Origin: Ligustrum vulgare
Lineage: Eukaryota; Streptophyta; Magnoliopsida; Lamiales; Oleaceae
Direction of reading: 5' to 3'
Length of the DNA stretch: 64,000 nt
Assembly: GCA_963555705.1 (NCBI GenBank)
Contig: OY743183.1
Coordinates: 27,935,932-27,999,931 of the forward strand
Shown here: piece after piece, positions 45,661 to 59,040 of the stretch
Layout: every line of letters begins with the position of its first letter
How positions within the stretch are numbered: position 1 is the first letter of the stretch
Notes under the pieces: generated by a model
Databases searched by the model: none
The model's input: only the letters and a program-made list of their open reading frames with translations
What the model was told of the DNA's origin: nothing
Made by a program: the position numbers and the translations under genes

Positions 45661-48300
45661 ATCCCTAATGTGACCTCGTTTCATGATGTGAAACATGTAT
45701 CAATGCAAATGACACCTATCTAATGCACCTCGAAGTAAAATGTTTATCTGTGACCGCAGACAGAGTAACTTGGCCTGTGAAGTTTTGGAATGTGTTTTCA
45801 TTGTGAAAAAAATTAATGTGACCTTAATTCTATGTATGTGACCTAAGTGTGATACATTTTTTTGTAGGTGGGTCTCATTGTTCTTTTAGTAACCTGAACT
45901 AAAACTTATATTTGTGACCTGATCGAATGTGCCCACTTGAGGTCGTCGTTGTGTGACATAGATGTTTGAAATGTGTTTTAGCTAAGAATATATGCAATGT
46001 GAACATAAATCTATGATTGGTGGCGTTTTGTATAAAGATATAAACTCCACGAGCACGAGCTAGCAAACCTAAATATGTTACTTGGACCATAAACACACGT
46101 GACCTGAGTAAATAGACATTTTACCTTGATTATATAACATGTGATCTGGATTCTGGAGTATATAACATGTGACCTGGATTTCATTACATGTGACCAGGGT
46201 AAAGCAAAATGTGACCTGAATGAAAATACATGTGACCGGTTTTTTATATAACATTTAACCTCATTGCTGTAACATGTGACCTAAACAAGCAATGTCTCAT
46301 TGATGACAGGATGCTTTCCAATGAAGAGCAGATACAACCTCTGTGATGGAACATACTGCCTGGGTAGTTTTCCAAATCTCAAAATTCTGTGGCAAGTTCA
46401 TGACGAATTTTAACCACCTTGAGGTGACATACATGACCATACCAAATGAACGAAAAGTAATAATAGTGACCCGAATAAGGAAACTCAATGAACTGATTTA
46501 TCCTCTACCGTGTAAAACATGTGACCAAGTTAATAAAATATGTTTTACTAAGAAGATACAATTCCACGAAACATGTTACCAAGATTGTATAATAGCTGAC
46601 ATGGTTTAAAAAACAATTGACCTGATTATATGAAGACTTGACCTGAATTACTAAACATAAGACCTGTAATGTATAACATGTGACCTCATTAATACAACAT
46701 GTGACTTGAATATGCAATGTATTGTTAATGACAAGAATGCTGCCAATGAATGGCATAAAAAATTCGAGTAATGTAAAATGTGATCTCGATTAAAAAACAA
46801 TTGTAAATGAAAATGTGACCTGCATTACCAAAAAATGTGAACTGCATTGTATATCACATGACATAGTTAATACAAAATGTGGCCTCAATATGCAATGTAT
46901 AGGCAATGACAGGAAGATTGCAATTGAATGGCATAAACAACTTGGTACTGTAACACAAAAACTTGGTAGTTTTCCTTCCATGAAACCTGTGGTATGTTCA
47001 TAACAAATTGTAACGTGAATAAGATGTCATAAATGTGCATTTTTCCTGAATGATGTAACACGTAACTTGGAAAAGAAAAAATCCTGAAAAGGATTTATTC
47101 ACTATTATGTTACATGAAACCTGAATTAGAAACATTTGTCAGTGATTCTATTAAAATAGCTTGAAGGATTAACTATTGATACAAAACTCTAGGAAATAGG
47201 GGAAAATTGCACTTAGTTGATTAAAATTGTACGTAAGTCATTAAAAATGTATTGAATAAACAAAAGGGGTCAAATTTGGATGTGAACTTTGATAGTGCAT
47301 TCTTCGTTACATTTGATGTAATTTTGCCCTTAAACCATTCTTCCATTGGGATAATGTACTTCCAGACCTGTTGACAGAGAGTGTGAGTGTACATTTTAGA
47401 GCACAACAACATGTCATGCAAGAAATAATGTGACGTAATTTATGATGTTAGATCATATACACTGAACTTGAGGTCACACATTGAAATCCATATCATAGAA
47501 TATGACATCAAACTCAGAGAGGACTTGTCGGATTCAGAAGGCATTGGCATCACATGTAATCATAATATTCATTCAACATCACATTCCATGAATTAAAAAC
47601 AAAAAAATGTATGAGACAGCTGCTTGAATTGACATCATCTTGAATTCAATGCACTCCACACCAATTCTTCTATCATAGGTCACATTAAAGGTATCTAAGG
47701 TATCGAGTGATGAGTTCCAGTGCATTGCTCGTGAACAAATAGTATGTCACATTTACATGGTATACATGGTTTCGAGGTCACATAGCTATTTGGGTATTTC
47801 ACAGTATTCCAAAATCTCGAATCACTTCAGAAAACCCTCCATACAAATATGACAAACAATTGGGGTACATCTGTTGTTCATAAATTCACAAACGTACAGT
47901 TTCAATGCATTGCAAAGCAAGAACACTAGGTCATTGTGCATTGTTGAGGTCACATGTTCGTTATTTCAATACTTCACCTATGAGCAGAACCCAATAACAC
48001 GTGTATGAGTTTATCACAATTCCATTTAATCTAGGTCACATGAAATTCAACTCCAATCAATTCACACAATAAAAAATATCAAGGTACAGCTTAAGGCTTT
48101 GCACACAATCCATTACTAAAGTCAGATTTTTCCCATTGTTTCAAAAAAAAAAAAAAAAAAATAGTGAGCAAGGCGTGGTTTAAGCCATATTTTCATGATG
48201 ATAACACAAAACCCATCAATAATGCCCAATGTCACAAATTAATTATGAGGTCACAATTGTTAAAATCTGGGTATATGTTCACATACCGGTCGCTGTTCAA
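45661..48300. mobile_element. DNA-transposon-like tract with dispersed TGTGACCT motifs
   Basis: Between about 45670 and 46880 the motif ATGTGACCT (with variants) recurs roughly every 20-60 bases, mostly on the plus strand. Between about 47460 and 48260 the inverse, AGGTCACA, recurs at least six times. Opposite-strand motif clusters at the two sides are the layout of transposase-binding subterminal repeats in CACTA, hAT and some Mutator-like elements. I could not define terminal repeats or a target duplication, so the class is open. A poly(A) run lies at 48142-48161. Small ORFs here are chance frames. Confidence 0.5.
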
Positions 48301-48588
48301 CTGGTTGTCGATCTTCTGAGATGATTGGAATATCATTCTGAACATCTTTTTGGACATTTCTCCTCTTACTTTTATGATCAGTATTTTCCTTTTCGTTCCT
48401 TGTTTTAGCCGATCAACTTCAATCTGTTGTCCTTATTTTCGCCATGTCTAAAACATTTTGACTACGGTTTCAGATCCTGAGCGGGGGATTAGATTGTGTG
48501 ATGTAGTATCCCAATATTGGTTCTCTTCGATATCGTCGGCATGATGGATTGCGTCGAGTAGTTGATCGGTGTAATAAATGGTGAGGTT
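48301..48588 (-). pseudogene. Coding-like fragment, unidentified, interrupted by the LTR element
   Basis: The minus strand contains Lys/Arg-rich coding-like stretches such as 'SKRRNVQKDVQNDIP' and 'NQYWDTTSHNLIP' in different frames, separated by stops. It could be part of the tract at left or a host gene remnant; a FAR1/FRS-like tail is one possibility. The retrotransposon inserted at 48594 cuts it, and its continuation would start at 60488. Confidence 0.3.
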
Positions 48589-48593
48589 GGTCG

Positions 48594-50690
48594 TGTAGCG
48601 ACCAATAATTTTTACGCATTTAATAATTATTTTAAAATTTAGAAAATCGTGTCGCTGCTATCTCACCTATTTTTACGTTAACGCCGCGACGCGTTCGTCT
48701 AGCCAAGTCGAGAAATATCGAGTTCGTTCGATTTTAAATTAAATTCCAAAATTCCAAAATTTTATTATTTTATTTATTCATTCATTTAAATTATTATTTT
48801 CAAAATCGTTTTAAATTCCAAATTTCATCAATCTCATTTTATCAGTTTCGTTCTTCCGACCCAGTTCAATTCGCGTACAATTTTTCCTTGAATTACGTGC
48901 ATTGATTATTAAGACTTTCACACCACCAACCCCTATCCATCATATCAATCCAATACCATACCATACCTAGCTATCACCTACCCTTCCCCAAACCCAACTT
49001 TCAACATCACCATCTTCACCAACCTCTCCTTTCCTCTCAACTCATTCCCTCAACATAATAGCCATTGGAGCTCAGCAGCCTCCCTTGCAAACCGCATTGC
49101 AACTCCATTTCAGCCTCCCCTCGCAACCAAGTAAGAACAGCCCTCACCACCACTCTGCCTCCTTCCAAATCCAGGCACAAACCTCACCATTTTCCAGTAT
49201 CAGCCACGTCCAACCACCTCCACTGCCAAGCAACCACCACCATGGTCCTCCATCATCATCATCATCACCTCAACCACCGTACGAAACGACCAAAATCCCG
49301 CCACGACACCACCGCACAAACCCATCATCATCACTGCCCAATCCCAACAAAAATCAAACCAAAAACCCAAGAATCAAAAAAACCCAGAAACTTACCTCTA
49401 CCGCCGACCTATTCACTAGAAAATCGCGAAAGAAGCTTCGCGCCCAGCCTCGGTTTTGCACCCACTTCTCGCACCATAACTGCACAAAATCCAAAAAAAA
49501 CCATAATCCCTCCCTTGCCATCGCTCGCCGCCACCTGCCGGCGACGTTGCGCGGCAGAAGCACCGGTTCTTCCTCCGGTCGCACCCTTCCTCTCTCTCTC
49601 TCTCTCGCGTCTCTGCAGAACGGGAAGAAAGAGAAAAATTTTGGTTTTAAATATCTTTTGATTTTTGGAAAATTGCAGCTTAGCCCCCAAGTCTTGAAAT
49701 GTTTCAAATCTGTCCATATGTTTTAAAATTAATCATTTCAGCCATTGAGTTTTTAAACGATTTTTAATCAGCCCTTCATTTTAAAAATCACTTGTCTCAA
49801 TCCCCATAATTTAATATCCAATTTTGAGTTTTAACCCAAAGTTTTGAAAATTTGCGTTTAAGTCCCTCAACTTTCAAATTATTCATTTTAGTCCCTCAAC
49901 TTTCAACATTTTAGTCCCTCAACTTTCAAATTACTCATTTTAGTCCCCCAACTTTCAAATCATCAATTTCAGTCCCCAAATTGTAATTTATCATTTTAAC
50001 TATAAATTTCAAAAGACTAATTCGACTTAATCTTCTAATTGGCTAGACGAAGCGTACGGAGAATTAAAGAATTGAAGTCGTTTCCCGCTCAACTTTGCAC
50101 TCCTCAAGTTTAAGGTAGACTCACCCCTATTAATTGATTTAAATTATGATTGCATGTGAATGTGTATGGTATGTGACTTATGTGAAAGTCATTTTTATAA
50201 AAAGAGACGAGAATGTATTTCTTCAGAAATATTTATATTGAAATGAGAATATATTTCTTATGAAATATTTATGTTGTTATGACTGTCATAACTTATTTGC
50301 TTTTATGCATGAGAAAAGAAAGAAGAGAATATCTTGCAAGATCAATGATGATGTTATGCATAACTTATGTGTCTTATGTGCACGAGAAGAAAGAGCAACC
50401 CACACCCTATGATTTTAAAGAGCCTATGATTTTCAAAGAGAAGCCATGTGCTTTAATGCATGAGAAGAGCAACCCACACCCTATGATTTTAAAGAGCCCA
50501 TGATTTTTCAAGAGAAGTCATGTGCTTTAATGCACGAGAAGAGCAACCCAAACCCTATGATTTCTAAAGAGCATGCATTTACGTGGTCAATTATATTGTA
50601 GATAAATTAATTGGCGATGAGTCTACTGAGTATTTCTATGAAATGCTCATCTCTATTTTAACAACATTTGCAGATTTTGGAGAGGGTGGC
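48594..50690 (+). repeat. 5' LTR, first part
   Basis: Matches 57996-60170 closely. It contains the C-rich low-complexity tract (48890-49400), the GC-rich/TCTCTC block (49520-49615), the 'tttagtccctcaactttcaa' repeats (49860-49960), repeated 'gagaagagcaaccc' units (50380-50560) and the hairpin (50614-50655). The long open frames at 49.07-49.73 kb are C-rich, composed mainly of His, Pro, Ser and Thr, and recur only in sister LTRs; I do not regard them as genes. Confidence 0.9.
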
Positions 50691-53306
50691 TGTAACGCCC
50701 CGAATTCCGCGGAGCCCGGGACGCCACTTCGTCCTTTAAAACTAACTTTATTGCGGAAAATAAATTTAATTCAAAGCATCACATTCATCATTTGAAAACT
50801 TCAGCGGAAATTTGATTAATTTAAATATAAAACAATTCATAAAACTTGTGTCTCAATTATTTAAATGAAATTAACGATAAATAATTTAACAAGTAACATT
50901 CGTAAAATTGTCTAATAACATCATCATTTATTTAATTTGCCACCGCTCCCATTTCATTCGCCGCTTTCTCCGAGATCTGCAAAAACTGTTAAAATAATGG
51001 AATGAGTATTTCGAAAAATACTCAGTAGACTCATCGCCAATAATTAATTTACAGAATAATTGAACACGTAATTATGCAATCATATAGTGACATCATCATC
51101 ATATTCTTGGGCTATTTTATTTTTCAAAATCAAGGCTCGTAAAATCATAGGGTGTGGGTAGTCTCGTCTCATGCACTTAAGGCACATAAGTTATGCATAA
51201 CATCATCATTTCTCATTTATCTCATAAGAGATATTCTTTTCTCGTCTCATGCATCAAAGCATGTAAATCACGTAATTTCACATAAGACATGCAATTATAA
51301 TTTAAACTAATTAATGGGGGCGAGTCTACCTCAAATCACGAGTCTGAAAGTTGAGCAAGAAAATTCACGTTGTTCTTCTAAATGTCCAAGCGCCTCGTTT
51401 AGCTCATATGTTAAATTTTTCTTAAGAAATTTATTGTTTATAACAAATTGAGGACTGAAATGATTATTTTAAAACTTGGGGTCTAAAATGAATACTTTTG
51501 AAAGTTGAGGGACTAAAATGAGTACTTTGAAAGTTGAGGGACTAAAATGAGTACTTTGAAAGTTGGGTTGAAACTCAAAACGAATATTAAACTATAGGGC
51601 TGAAATAATTGATTTTCAAAATGAAAGGGCTGATTAAAACTCATTTAAAACTTAAGGGCTAAAATTGATGATTTGAAACCAAAAGGGACTGAATTGAATA
51701 ACTTTTCAAACTTGGGGGCTTAAGGGGTAATTTTGTTAAATCAACTTTAATAACATGAAATCCCTTTCTTTCTCTTTATTGGAGCAGAGAGGGGGAAGAC
51801 GAGTGAGGTCGCGATCGACGAAGAGGCTTTGGCCTCTTCTGGGTTCAAAGGCTGCCGGCACCTTTCACCGGCGTTACGCCGATGGAATCGCCGCCATCGA
51901 TGGGTGGTGACGACGGCGGGCGTAGGGGCGACAGAAGGAGGGCTTGGCGAAAGGTGATGGTTCGTGCGATTTTGAGCAAAAAAACCGAGGCTGGAAAATT
52001 GTGGTTTCTTGGTGATAATCCGGCCAAAATGGTTCAGATGGTTGAGGTAAGTTATGGGTTTAGTTTATTTCTTGGTTTTAGGTTTGATTTTGGGTTTTCT
52101 TGAATTTGGGTAGTAGTCGATTTCGGTGGTGGTGGTTGTTGGTGTGACTTTTGGTTTGGGCTATAATGGTCACGAGCGATGGAAGGGGGCGGACCATGGT
52201 GATGCAGGTTGCTTGAGCTTAGGCAAGGGTGGTGGAAGTTGTGGTTTTGATCGAGGTTTGAGAGAGAGGCAGCGGCTTGGTGGTGTGCGGTGATTTGCGC
52301 AGGTTTGGAGTTGAGGCATTGTGGTGGAATTTGTGGTGTAATCTGATTGGGCAGTGACGGATTCTGGTGGCTCAACTGGTCGTGCAGTAGGCAGTCGAAT
52401 GTATTGGATGATTCTTGTGAGTCCGGGACTTGGGTTGAGATAAGGGTAGTCTTGATTGTGGCATGGGTTGATCATGGTAAGTATTTTGGGTTTGTGTCGA
52501 ATTGTAGCAGATTAGATTTTGGAGTTCGATTGAATACGAAAGAAGATGGGGTAGTGGCGTCGAGTTGCTGTGATTGAGGCTTGGGTTTGAACTGACTGTT
52601 GGTAGTTTGGTGGTGAAGGTGCAGTCGGCAGGGAAGGGTTGAAGGACAGAAGGTTGAGTCTGTGATATCAATGGAGTTGTGGTGGCTGGTTGATTCGATT
52701 GTGAAGGTTAAGGTTTGGGTATGGTGTTGTGCTCTGAATTTTCACTTGACGATGGCTGGAATTGGTTCTAGCTTGCTATGATGATTGAGGCTCTGGTATG
52801 TCGAAGGGGAAAGAGGTGAGGGATGTATTTAATAGTTGATTTAGGTGTTAAACATGGTAGATTAGGTTAAATCTTGGTTTATGGAAAATTGTGAGAATTT
52901 TTGGAAAGTGAATATGGTTGTGTAAGGAAATACTTGGAAAATAAGTTGTTGATTTAGTTGGGCCAAGAATGACTTATTGGGTTTTTAAAAGGGCTTGAAT
53001 GATCGATAAAACAATTGGGCTCGAGATGTTGGATTGGATTAAAACAGTTGGAATTCGGACTTAATATAATTAAAGCTTGGGCTTTGAAAATAAACTGTGA
53101 TATTGAAACATTTTTGATAAAGATAGAAATTTAACGAAGATTTTGAATAAATTAAATTGAAATTGAACTACGATAAATTTAAATAATTTAAATTTTAACT
53201 TAAATGACTAGATGAAAATGTGTTTAAAATAAATAGGTAAAGTCGTAGCGACACATTTTAGATAATATTTATTTAAATAAGTCATGGAAAATTCTTGGTC
53301 GCTACA
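50691..53306 (-). mobile_element. Nested solo LTR, TGTAGCGACC family, reverse orientation
   Basis: Starts TGTAACGCCCC at 50691 and ends GGTCGCTACA at 53306, with perfect duplication GTGGC (50686-50690, 53307-53311). The empty site is visible in the sister 3' LTR at about 60165 ('gagagggtggcaagtg'). It includes the hairpin (51002-51038), 'gggactaaaatgagtac' repeats (51500-51560) and a GC-rich block (51790-51960). Confidence 0.93.
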
Positions 53307-53311
53307 GTGGC

Positions 53312-53630
53312 AAGTGATGGATGATTGTGGCAATAGTCGTTAAATGATTGAAAGTCTTATTTTAATGATTTCCGTATTTCCAAACATTGGATAATTTTAA
53401 GAATTTTAGTTATTTGAGAAATTATGACATTGTCAATTGATTTACAATATTAATGGCTCGATTTATTATTTCGAATTGTTTCATAAATGTTTTCAATTTT
53501 ATCGACCATTACAGTTTATTTAATGTTGCCAAAAATGAGTTTCAGTCATTTCTTCCTCTAAAATATTATTTTAAAAGTTAGATCAGACGATGACGTGGTG
53601 AACCGGGTATTTAGAATTCAGGACGCTACA
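53312..53630 (+). repeat. 5' LTR, last part
   Basis: Continuation of the 5' LTR after the nested insertion, aligning with 60170-60487 and ending GGACGCTACA. Confidence 0.88.
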
Positions 53631-56600
53631 GCTTGGTATTAGAGCCAGTCTGCGTTTCTGTAGACTGGTAAATTTTCAAAAAGAAATTTAAAGAAACATT
53701 TTACACTATTTTATTATTATTGATGAAGATTGCCACTGCCATCATTCGTCCCACCAACTCTGAGGTAAAGAAGTTTATGATGTTTAACGTTATTTCAGTA
53801 TTTCAGATACTTATTTTACTGATTTATGAGAAAGAATGAAGAGAAAGAGAAAGAGATTGTATCCGAATAAGAAAGAAAGAAAGAAAGAAAGAAATGATTT
53901 TTGGAGCATAACGAGAAATCGTATCCAAATCAGAAATAAAAGAAAAGAAAGAGAACGAGTGTTGAGCATAATGAGAATAATATGATTTAAGAATGATTTT
54001 ATAATAATTTTTGTCCTCGAACTTAGAAATGATGAACCCTACCTGGACTTTGCATAATTGATTTTAGACATGGCACCATTTACAAGAAGTCAAAAGGAAA
54101 GGATTAGACAATATTTTCGGAATATATGTCGTTTTGACCAACACCTCATGTTAAGATATATGACCACACTATCGACTATTATTCCGCGCATTATGAGGCC
54201 ATGACTAGTGGTTTTAGAGCAACTGTTGCGAGATTCATTAGTCACTTGTTGTCAACATTTTCAGTAAATCAACGAGAATTAGCAAGCCAGTTTTATGAGA
54301 TTGTGATGAGATGTTGAGATTATGAGTGATATGATTCTATTGAGACTTTTATGAGAAGAATTATGAAATTAGAGATTTAAAGATTTGGTTCTTAATTATT
54401 GGGAATTAAGGATTTGATATTGTGTTTGAGCAAGAATTTTCTTCCTCTATTTTTGAGAAAAAATTATAATGTTGCTTGGTCTTGTAACTAAGAAATCTTG
54501 AGACTATGGGTCGTGGCATATATTTTATGAGTATGACAAATGAGTGATTATTTGAGCCAACTAATGTATTGAAGGAAGTGATATCGTGATATTGGAAACT
54601 ATGATTTGAAATTGTTATGTTGAGGAATGATGAATTGATTTTCTGGGATATTTTGATGGAATTGTTGTCAATAGTTAAATCGTTGTAGTCAAATGTGGAG
54701 TGTAACTACAGGTTGTTATTGTTGGCTATGAATTATACCACGGGTTGGATAAGTCTAAATTACAAGGGAGACTCTGCCTAGAATTTTATAATTTTTAGTT
54801 AAGAGTTTAGTGCGGTAAGCAGCCCACTAAGGGAATTGTGGTTAGATTTGCAAGTTCATTTACACCACAAGCAAGACTTAGTAAATGATAAAAAGGGATA
54901 ATGACTTTTGAGATATTTTTGACTTCTTCGAAGTATAATCATTTTTGTAATGGATATAGTTATATTGAAATGCTCTCCTTTTGCACAATTTCAAAAACAA
55001 GATGACGTATACAGGGATATCAAGGTATATTTTGAAAGATGAGTGAAGACAAATATTATGGCGCGATTGGGAAAAATCTTAATTATTCTTGGGAACGAAT
55101 TGGTTATTAGTATGAAATGATCACTTAAATTGGAGAATAATCGAACCTATGATGGTATGCGATATTACTGTTGATTTATTTTGGAAGTTGATCTGGTAGA
55201 TGATGTGTTAAAGATTTTGGTTATTTACAAGTAATATTATTTTTTTTTTTGGAAAAGTCAGTTATCATGAATGAAAGATATTGGAAGTATTTTATAGTGA
55301 GATGCCTTAAAGGAGTAACCATTTGTTCGAAGTGAGAATTTGGAGACATATGATCGAATGTTTAGGATTATGTGAGATAATGATGATTGTCATAAGGTCA
55401 TTTGAATATAAAAGGTACAAGAGATAATTATAAGGAGAAATGTGATTTTTCTTATGGTGAGAACTGAAGGTGACGATGTATTGAGATTATGATATAAGTT
55501 GACTTTCCATGAATAAGTTATGCTATATTTGGTTCTAAGTAGAATTAGAAGAAAGATGAGTCTCAGTCATGGAAATAAATCAGGGTTTCCTCGTGATTTG
55601 AATGATTCACTGATGTACATTAAGTTTTCATTTATGATACTAGAAGATTATGAGAGAAAATTGTTGGATGAAATTGATGAAAGAAATTTTACCAGGTCCT
55701 AAATTTGTTCAAGTATTACAGAAGTAATGCATTTGATCGGAGGAAAGTTTATGATAAGATCATACATTGAAATTTTGGAAATTGTTACTAATGGTATCTT
55801 GGTTCGAAAATAAGAAATGGAATTTTATGTAATTGTCCTTGTGGATAGAATTTGTGGAAAATGGGGACAATACTTCACAGTGATGACTTATTATGGAGTA
55901 GTATGCAGAAAGAGTGACACATGACAGAATCCAAGATTTATTTAGTTTCAGAGATTGATATATAATCTTAGTGAACAGATTGACGTATAAGGTTCACGTG
56001 ATAGATATGATAGTTATTATATTGTAATCTTAGAGAGATTGATATGATTATTTGAGGTCAGATGATACGATGATAGGTGACATGTTACACGATTACTAAG
56101 AAATGGTGACTAGACGGTTAATGGATGTTATGATTACCCCGTGAATGAATTATGTGAATATATTGAGTCAATTGATCTTATTTTGATGGATTATTGAATT
56201 ATGGTGAAATATTGCCTACGATTGGGAATTTTCGTTTTGAGTCGTAAGCTATATTGATTTATTGAAAGTTTTGGTGATGCAGTTTCGATTACTAATTATC
56301 TGTTGTACTTTTGATGTGAGTAAAGTATTTTGCTACAATAATGGAAAACTTGAGATGATCAGTTGTGTGACTTTTACTTATAATGGGATTGTATCTTTAG
56401 GTTAAGTAAACTTGACGAGAAATCCTATGTGATTCACAGTAATTTTATTTAATGGTGATAGACTTAATCAGAGTATTGTTCATAGTGTGACATGAATTGA
56501 AGTTGGAGAATAGGAGAAATTGTATCATGAACTTCAGATTGGGAAGTTAGTGAGGTTTCTTAGGTTTGAGATATCATATCTGGTCCTTATGATGTTGCTT

Positions 56601-57050
56601 TAAGTTAATACATTAGTCCTCGACTAGAATGAGTATGTGATATCAAGTACTTGATGCATGATTTAAAAGTATGGACTAAAGGATTCAAGTTTGAATTTCA
56701 CCAATATTTAAAGGAAGTTTCAGTCGAGCTTATAAATTAATTACGTTTGTAAATCGTTTCAGAAAGATTCTGTCAAGTTTGGGTTTGTACTCAATATTTT
56801 GGAATTGATACCGCGTTTCTATATTTTGGATTATAAGATTTTATTCTTGATCAATCTTCTTGATTTTTAGTTTAAGCATTGGAATGATTGATAGTTATAT
56901 CGTGGATTCGATATCAGTATAGATCCTTGAAAGGTTGGAAAGAGGAGGTCAATGAATGAGTTTATAAGTTGGATAATGTCAGATGATTAATTGAGTTCTA
57001 CACAATAGCTATCAAGCGTCTTTTCGCATAGCTTTGTATGAGGTACATAT
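53631..57050 (+). mobile_element. Interior of the gypsy element without recognisable gag, RT or RNase H
   Basis: About 3.4 kb rich in ATG, TGA and GAT triplets, with stops in all frames and no protein motif that I can detect. A (GAAA)n run lies at 53871-53894. A start like 'atggcaccatttacaagaag' at 54070 could be a gag remnant. The stretch 54735-54895 is shared with the LOG-carrying element. Either the coding region has decayed or it was replaced by non-coding DNA in an ancestor. Confidence 0.6.
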
Positions 57051-57074
57051 ATATGTTAGAGAGGTTGTCCGATT

Positions 57075-57540
57075 TCATGTATTGATAGTGTCCATTTTTC
57101 GGATAGAGATTCGAGATTTACTTCGAGATTTTGGAAAGGTTTACATGTGGAAATGGGTACTAAATTAAATTTTAGTACTGCCTACCATCCCCTGACAGAC
57201 GGGCAGTCCGAACGCACTATTCAGACGCTGGAAGATATGCTTAGAGCCTGTGTGCTAGACTTGAGTGGTAGTTGGGAGAATTATCTACCATTGGTGGAAT
57301 TTACCTACAATAACAGTTTTCGGGCTACTGTTGATATGTCACCATACGAAGCACTATATGGGTGAAGATGTCGATCACCAATCTAGTGGGATGAAGTTGG
57401 CGAGAGGAAATTATTGAGTTCAAAATTAATTAAGAAAATAGCGTAGGCTATCGAGAAGATTAGATTACAGATTAAAGCTGCCCAAGACAGACAGAAAAGT
57501 TATGCCGATCAAAGAAGATACTTTAATGTTTGAGATTAGA
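57075..57540 (+). pseudogene. Ty3/gypsy integrase core fragment
   Basis: Integrase inserts element DNA into the genome. From about 57098 a frame reads '[12 protein letters not shown]' (second catalytic Asp region). It continues with the open segment 57147-57365 containing '[20 protein letters not shown]', which holds the third catalytic residue (Glu) in its SER/TLE context, then 'EFTYNNSF' and 'SPYEALYG'. A stop follows at 57363, and the downstream 'KAAQDRQKSYAD' portion is in another frame. The N-terminal zinc-binding part and the first catalytic Asp are not visible, so it cannot work alone. Confidence 0.85.
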
Positions 57541-57559
57541 GAGAAAATGTTCTTGAAAG

Positions 57560-57925
57560 TAGCTCCTATGAAGGGTACTTTTAGTTTCGGTAAGAGAGGG
57601 AAATCAAGGTCTTGTTTCATCGGACCATTTGAAATAATAGAGAAGTGGATAATGTGACTTATCGTTTGGCCTTGCCACAGAACTTAGAGCTGTTCACAAT
57701 GTTGTTCATGTTTCCCTATTGAGAAAGTATGTTCATGATCATAATCATGTGGTGAAATATCAGTCTCTTGCAGTTCAGAAAGATTTGGCTTATGAAGAGG
57801 CACCTAGGTGCATAGTAGAGAGAAAAGTCCATGTCTTAAGAAGTAAAAAGATTCCTTTAGTCAAAGTCCACTGGGGTAGATATTATAGTGATGAGGTTAC
57901 TTGGGAAATGAAGAGGAGATCCTAG
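57560..57925 (+). pseudogene. Integrase C-terminus with chromodomain-like tail
   Basis: The open frame 57719-57925 contains 'MRKYVHDHNHVVKYQSL', 'YEEAPRCIVERKVHVLRSKK' and 'PLVKVHWGRYYSDEVTWE'. This is the chromodomain-like end of chromovirus integrases, which targets insertion by binding chromatin. The W...EVTWE aromatic positions are kept. It follows integrase across stops and ends about 60 bases before the polypurine tract, the normal location. It supports a chromovirus origin, probably near Tekay, for this LTR family. Confidence 0.82.
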
Positions 57926-57995
57926 CCAAGTATCTAGTAATCATAGATCAAGTAAGTTTAATTTCGAGGACGGAATTATTTTAAGGGGGTAAGGT

Positions 57996-58990
57996 TGTAG
58001 CGACCAAGAATTTTTAGGCATTTAATAATTATTTTAAAATTTAGAAAATCGTGTCGCTGCTATCTCACCTATTTTTGCGTTAACGTTGCCACGCGTTCGT
58101 CTAGCCAAGTCGAGAAATATCGAGTTCGTTCGATTTTAAATTAAATTCCAAAATTTTATTATTTTATTTATTCATTTAAATTATTATTTTCAAAATCGTT
58201 TTAAATTCCAAATTTCGTCAATCTCATTTTATCAGTTTCGTTCTTCCGACCCAGTTCAATTCGCGTACGATTTTTCCTTGAATTACGTGCATTGATTGTT
58301 AATACTTTCACACCACTAACCCCCATCCATCACATCAATCCAATACCATACCATACCTAGCTCTATATCACCTACCCTTCCCCAAACCCAACCTTCAGCA
58401 TCACCATCTTCACCAACCTCTCCTTTCCTCTTAACTCATTCCCTCAACACAATAGCCATTGGAGCTTAGCAGCCTCCCTTGCAAACCGCATTGCAACTCC
58501 ATTTCAGGCTCCCCTCGCAACCAGGTAAGTGCAGCCCTCACCACCACTCTGTCTCCTTCCAAATCCATGCACAAACCTCACCATTTTCCAGTATCAGCCA
58601 CGTCCAACCACCTCTACTGCCAAGCAACCACCACCCGTGGTCCTCCATCATCATCATCACCTCAACCATCGTACGAAACCACCAAAATCCCGCCGCGACA
58701 CCACCGCACAAACCCATCATCATCACTACCCAATTTCAACCAAAATCAAACCAAAAACCCAATAATCAAATAAACAAAGAAACTTACCTCTACCGCCGAC
58801 CTATTCGCCGGAAAATCGCGAAAGAAGCTTCACGCCCAGCCTCGGTTTCGCACCCACTTCTCGCACCATAACTGCACAAAATCCACAAAAAAATTTAATC
58901 CCTCCCTTGCTGTCGCTCGTCGCCACCTGCCGGAAACGTTGCACCGGCACATCGACGGTAGAAGCACCGGTTCTTCCTCCGGTCGCACCC

Positions 58991-59040
<50 letters not shown>

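Noticed and set aside
49065..49726. Two overlapping long open frames (198 and 213 codons) rich in His, Pro, Ser and Thr
   Set aside because: They lie inside an LTR, are caused by C-rich low-complexity sequence without stops, and recur only in sister LTRs (58.46-58.87 kb, 24.8-25.4 kb and others) with frame changes.
54000..57000. Reverse transcriptase hidden in the 48.6-60.5 kb element
   Set aside because: I looked for the usual RT and RNase H boxes in all forward frames by eye and found none; a profile search could still detect a highly worn remnant.
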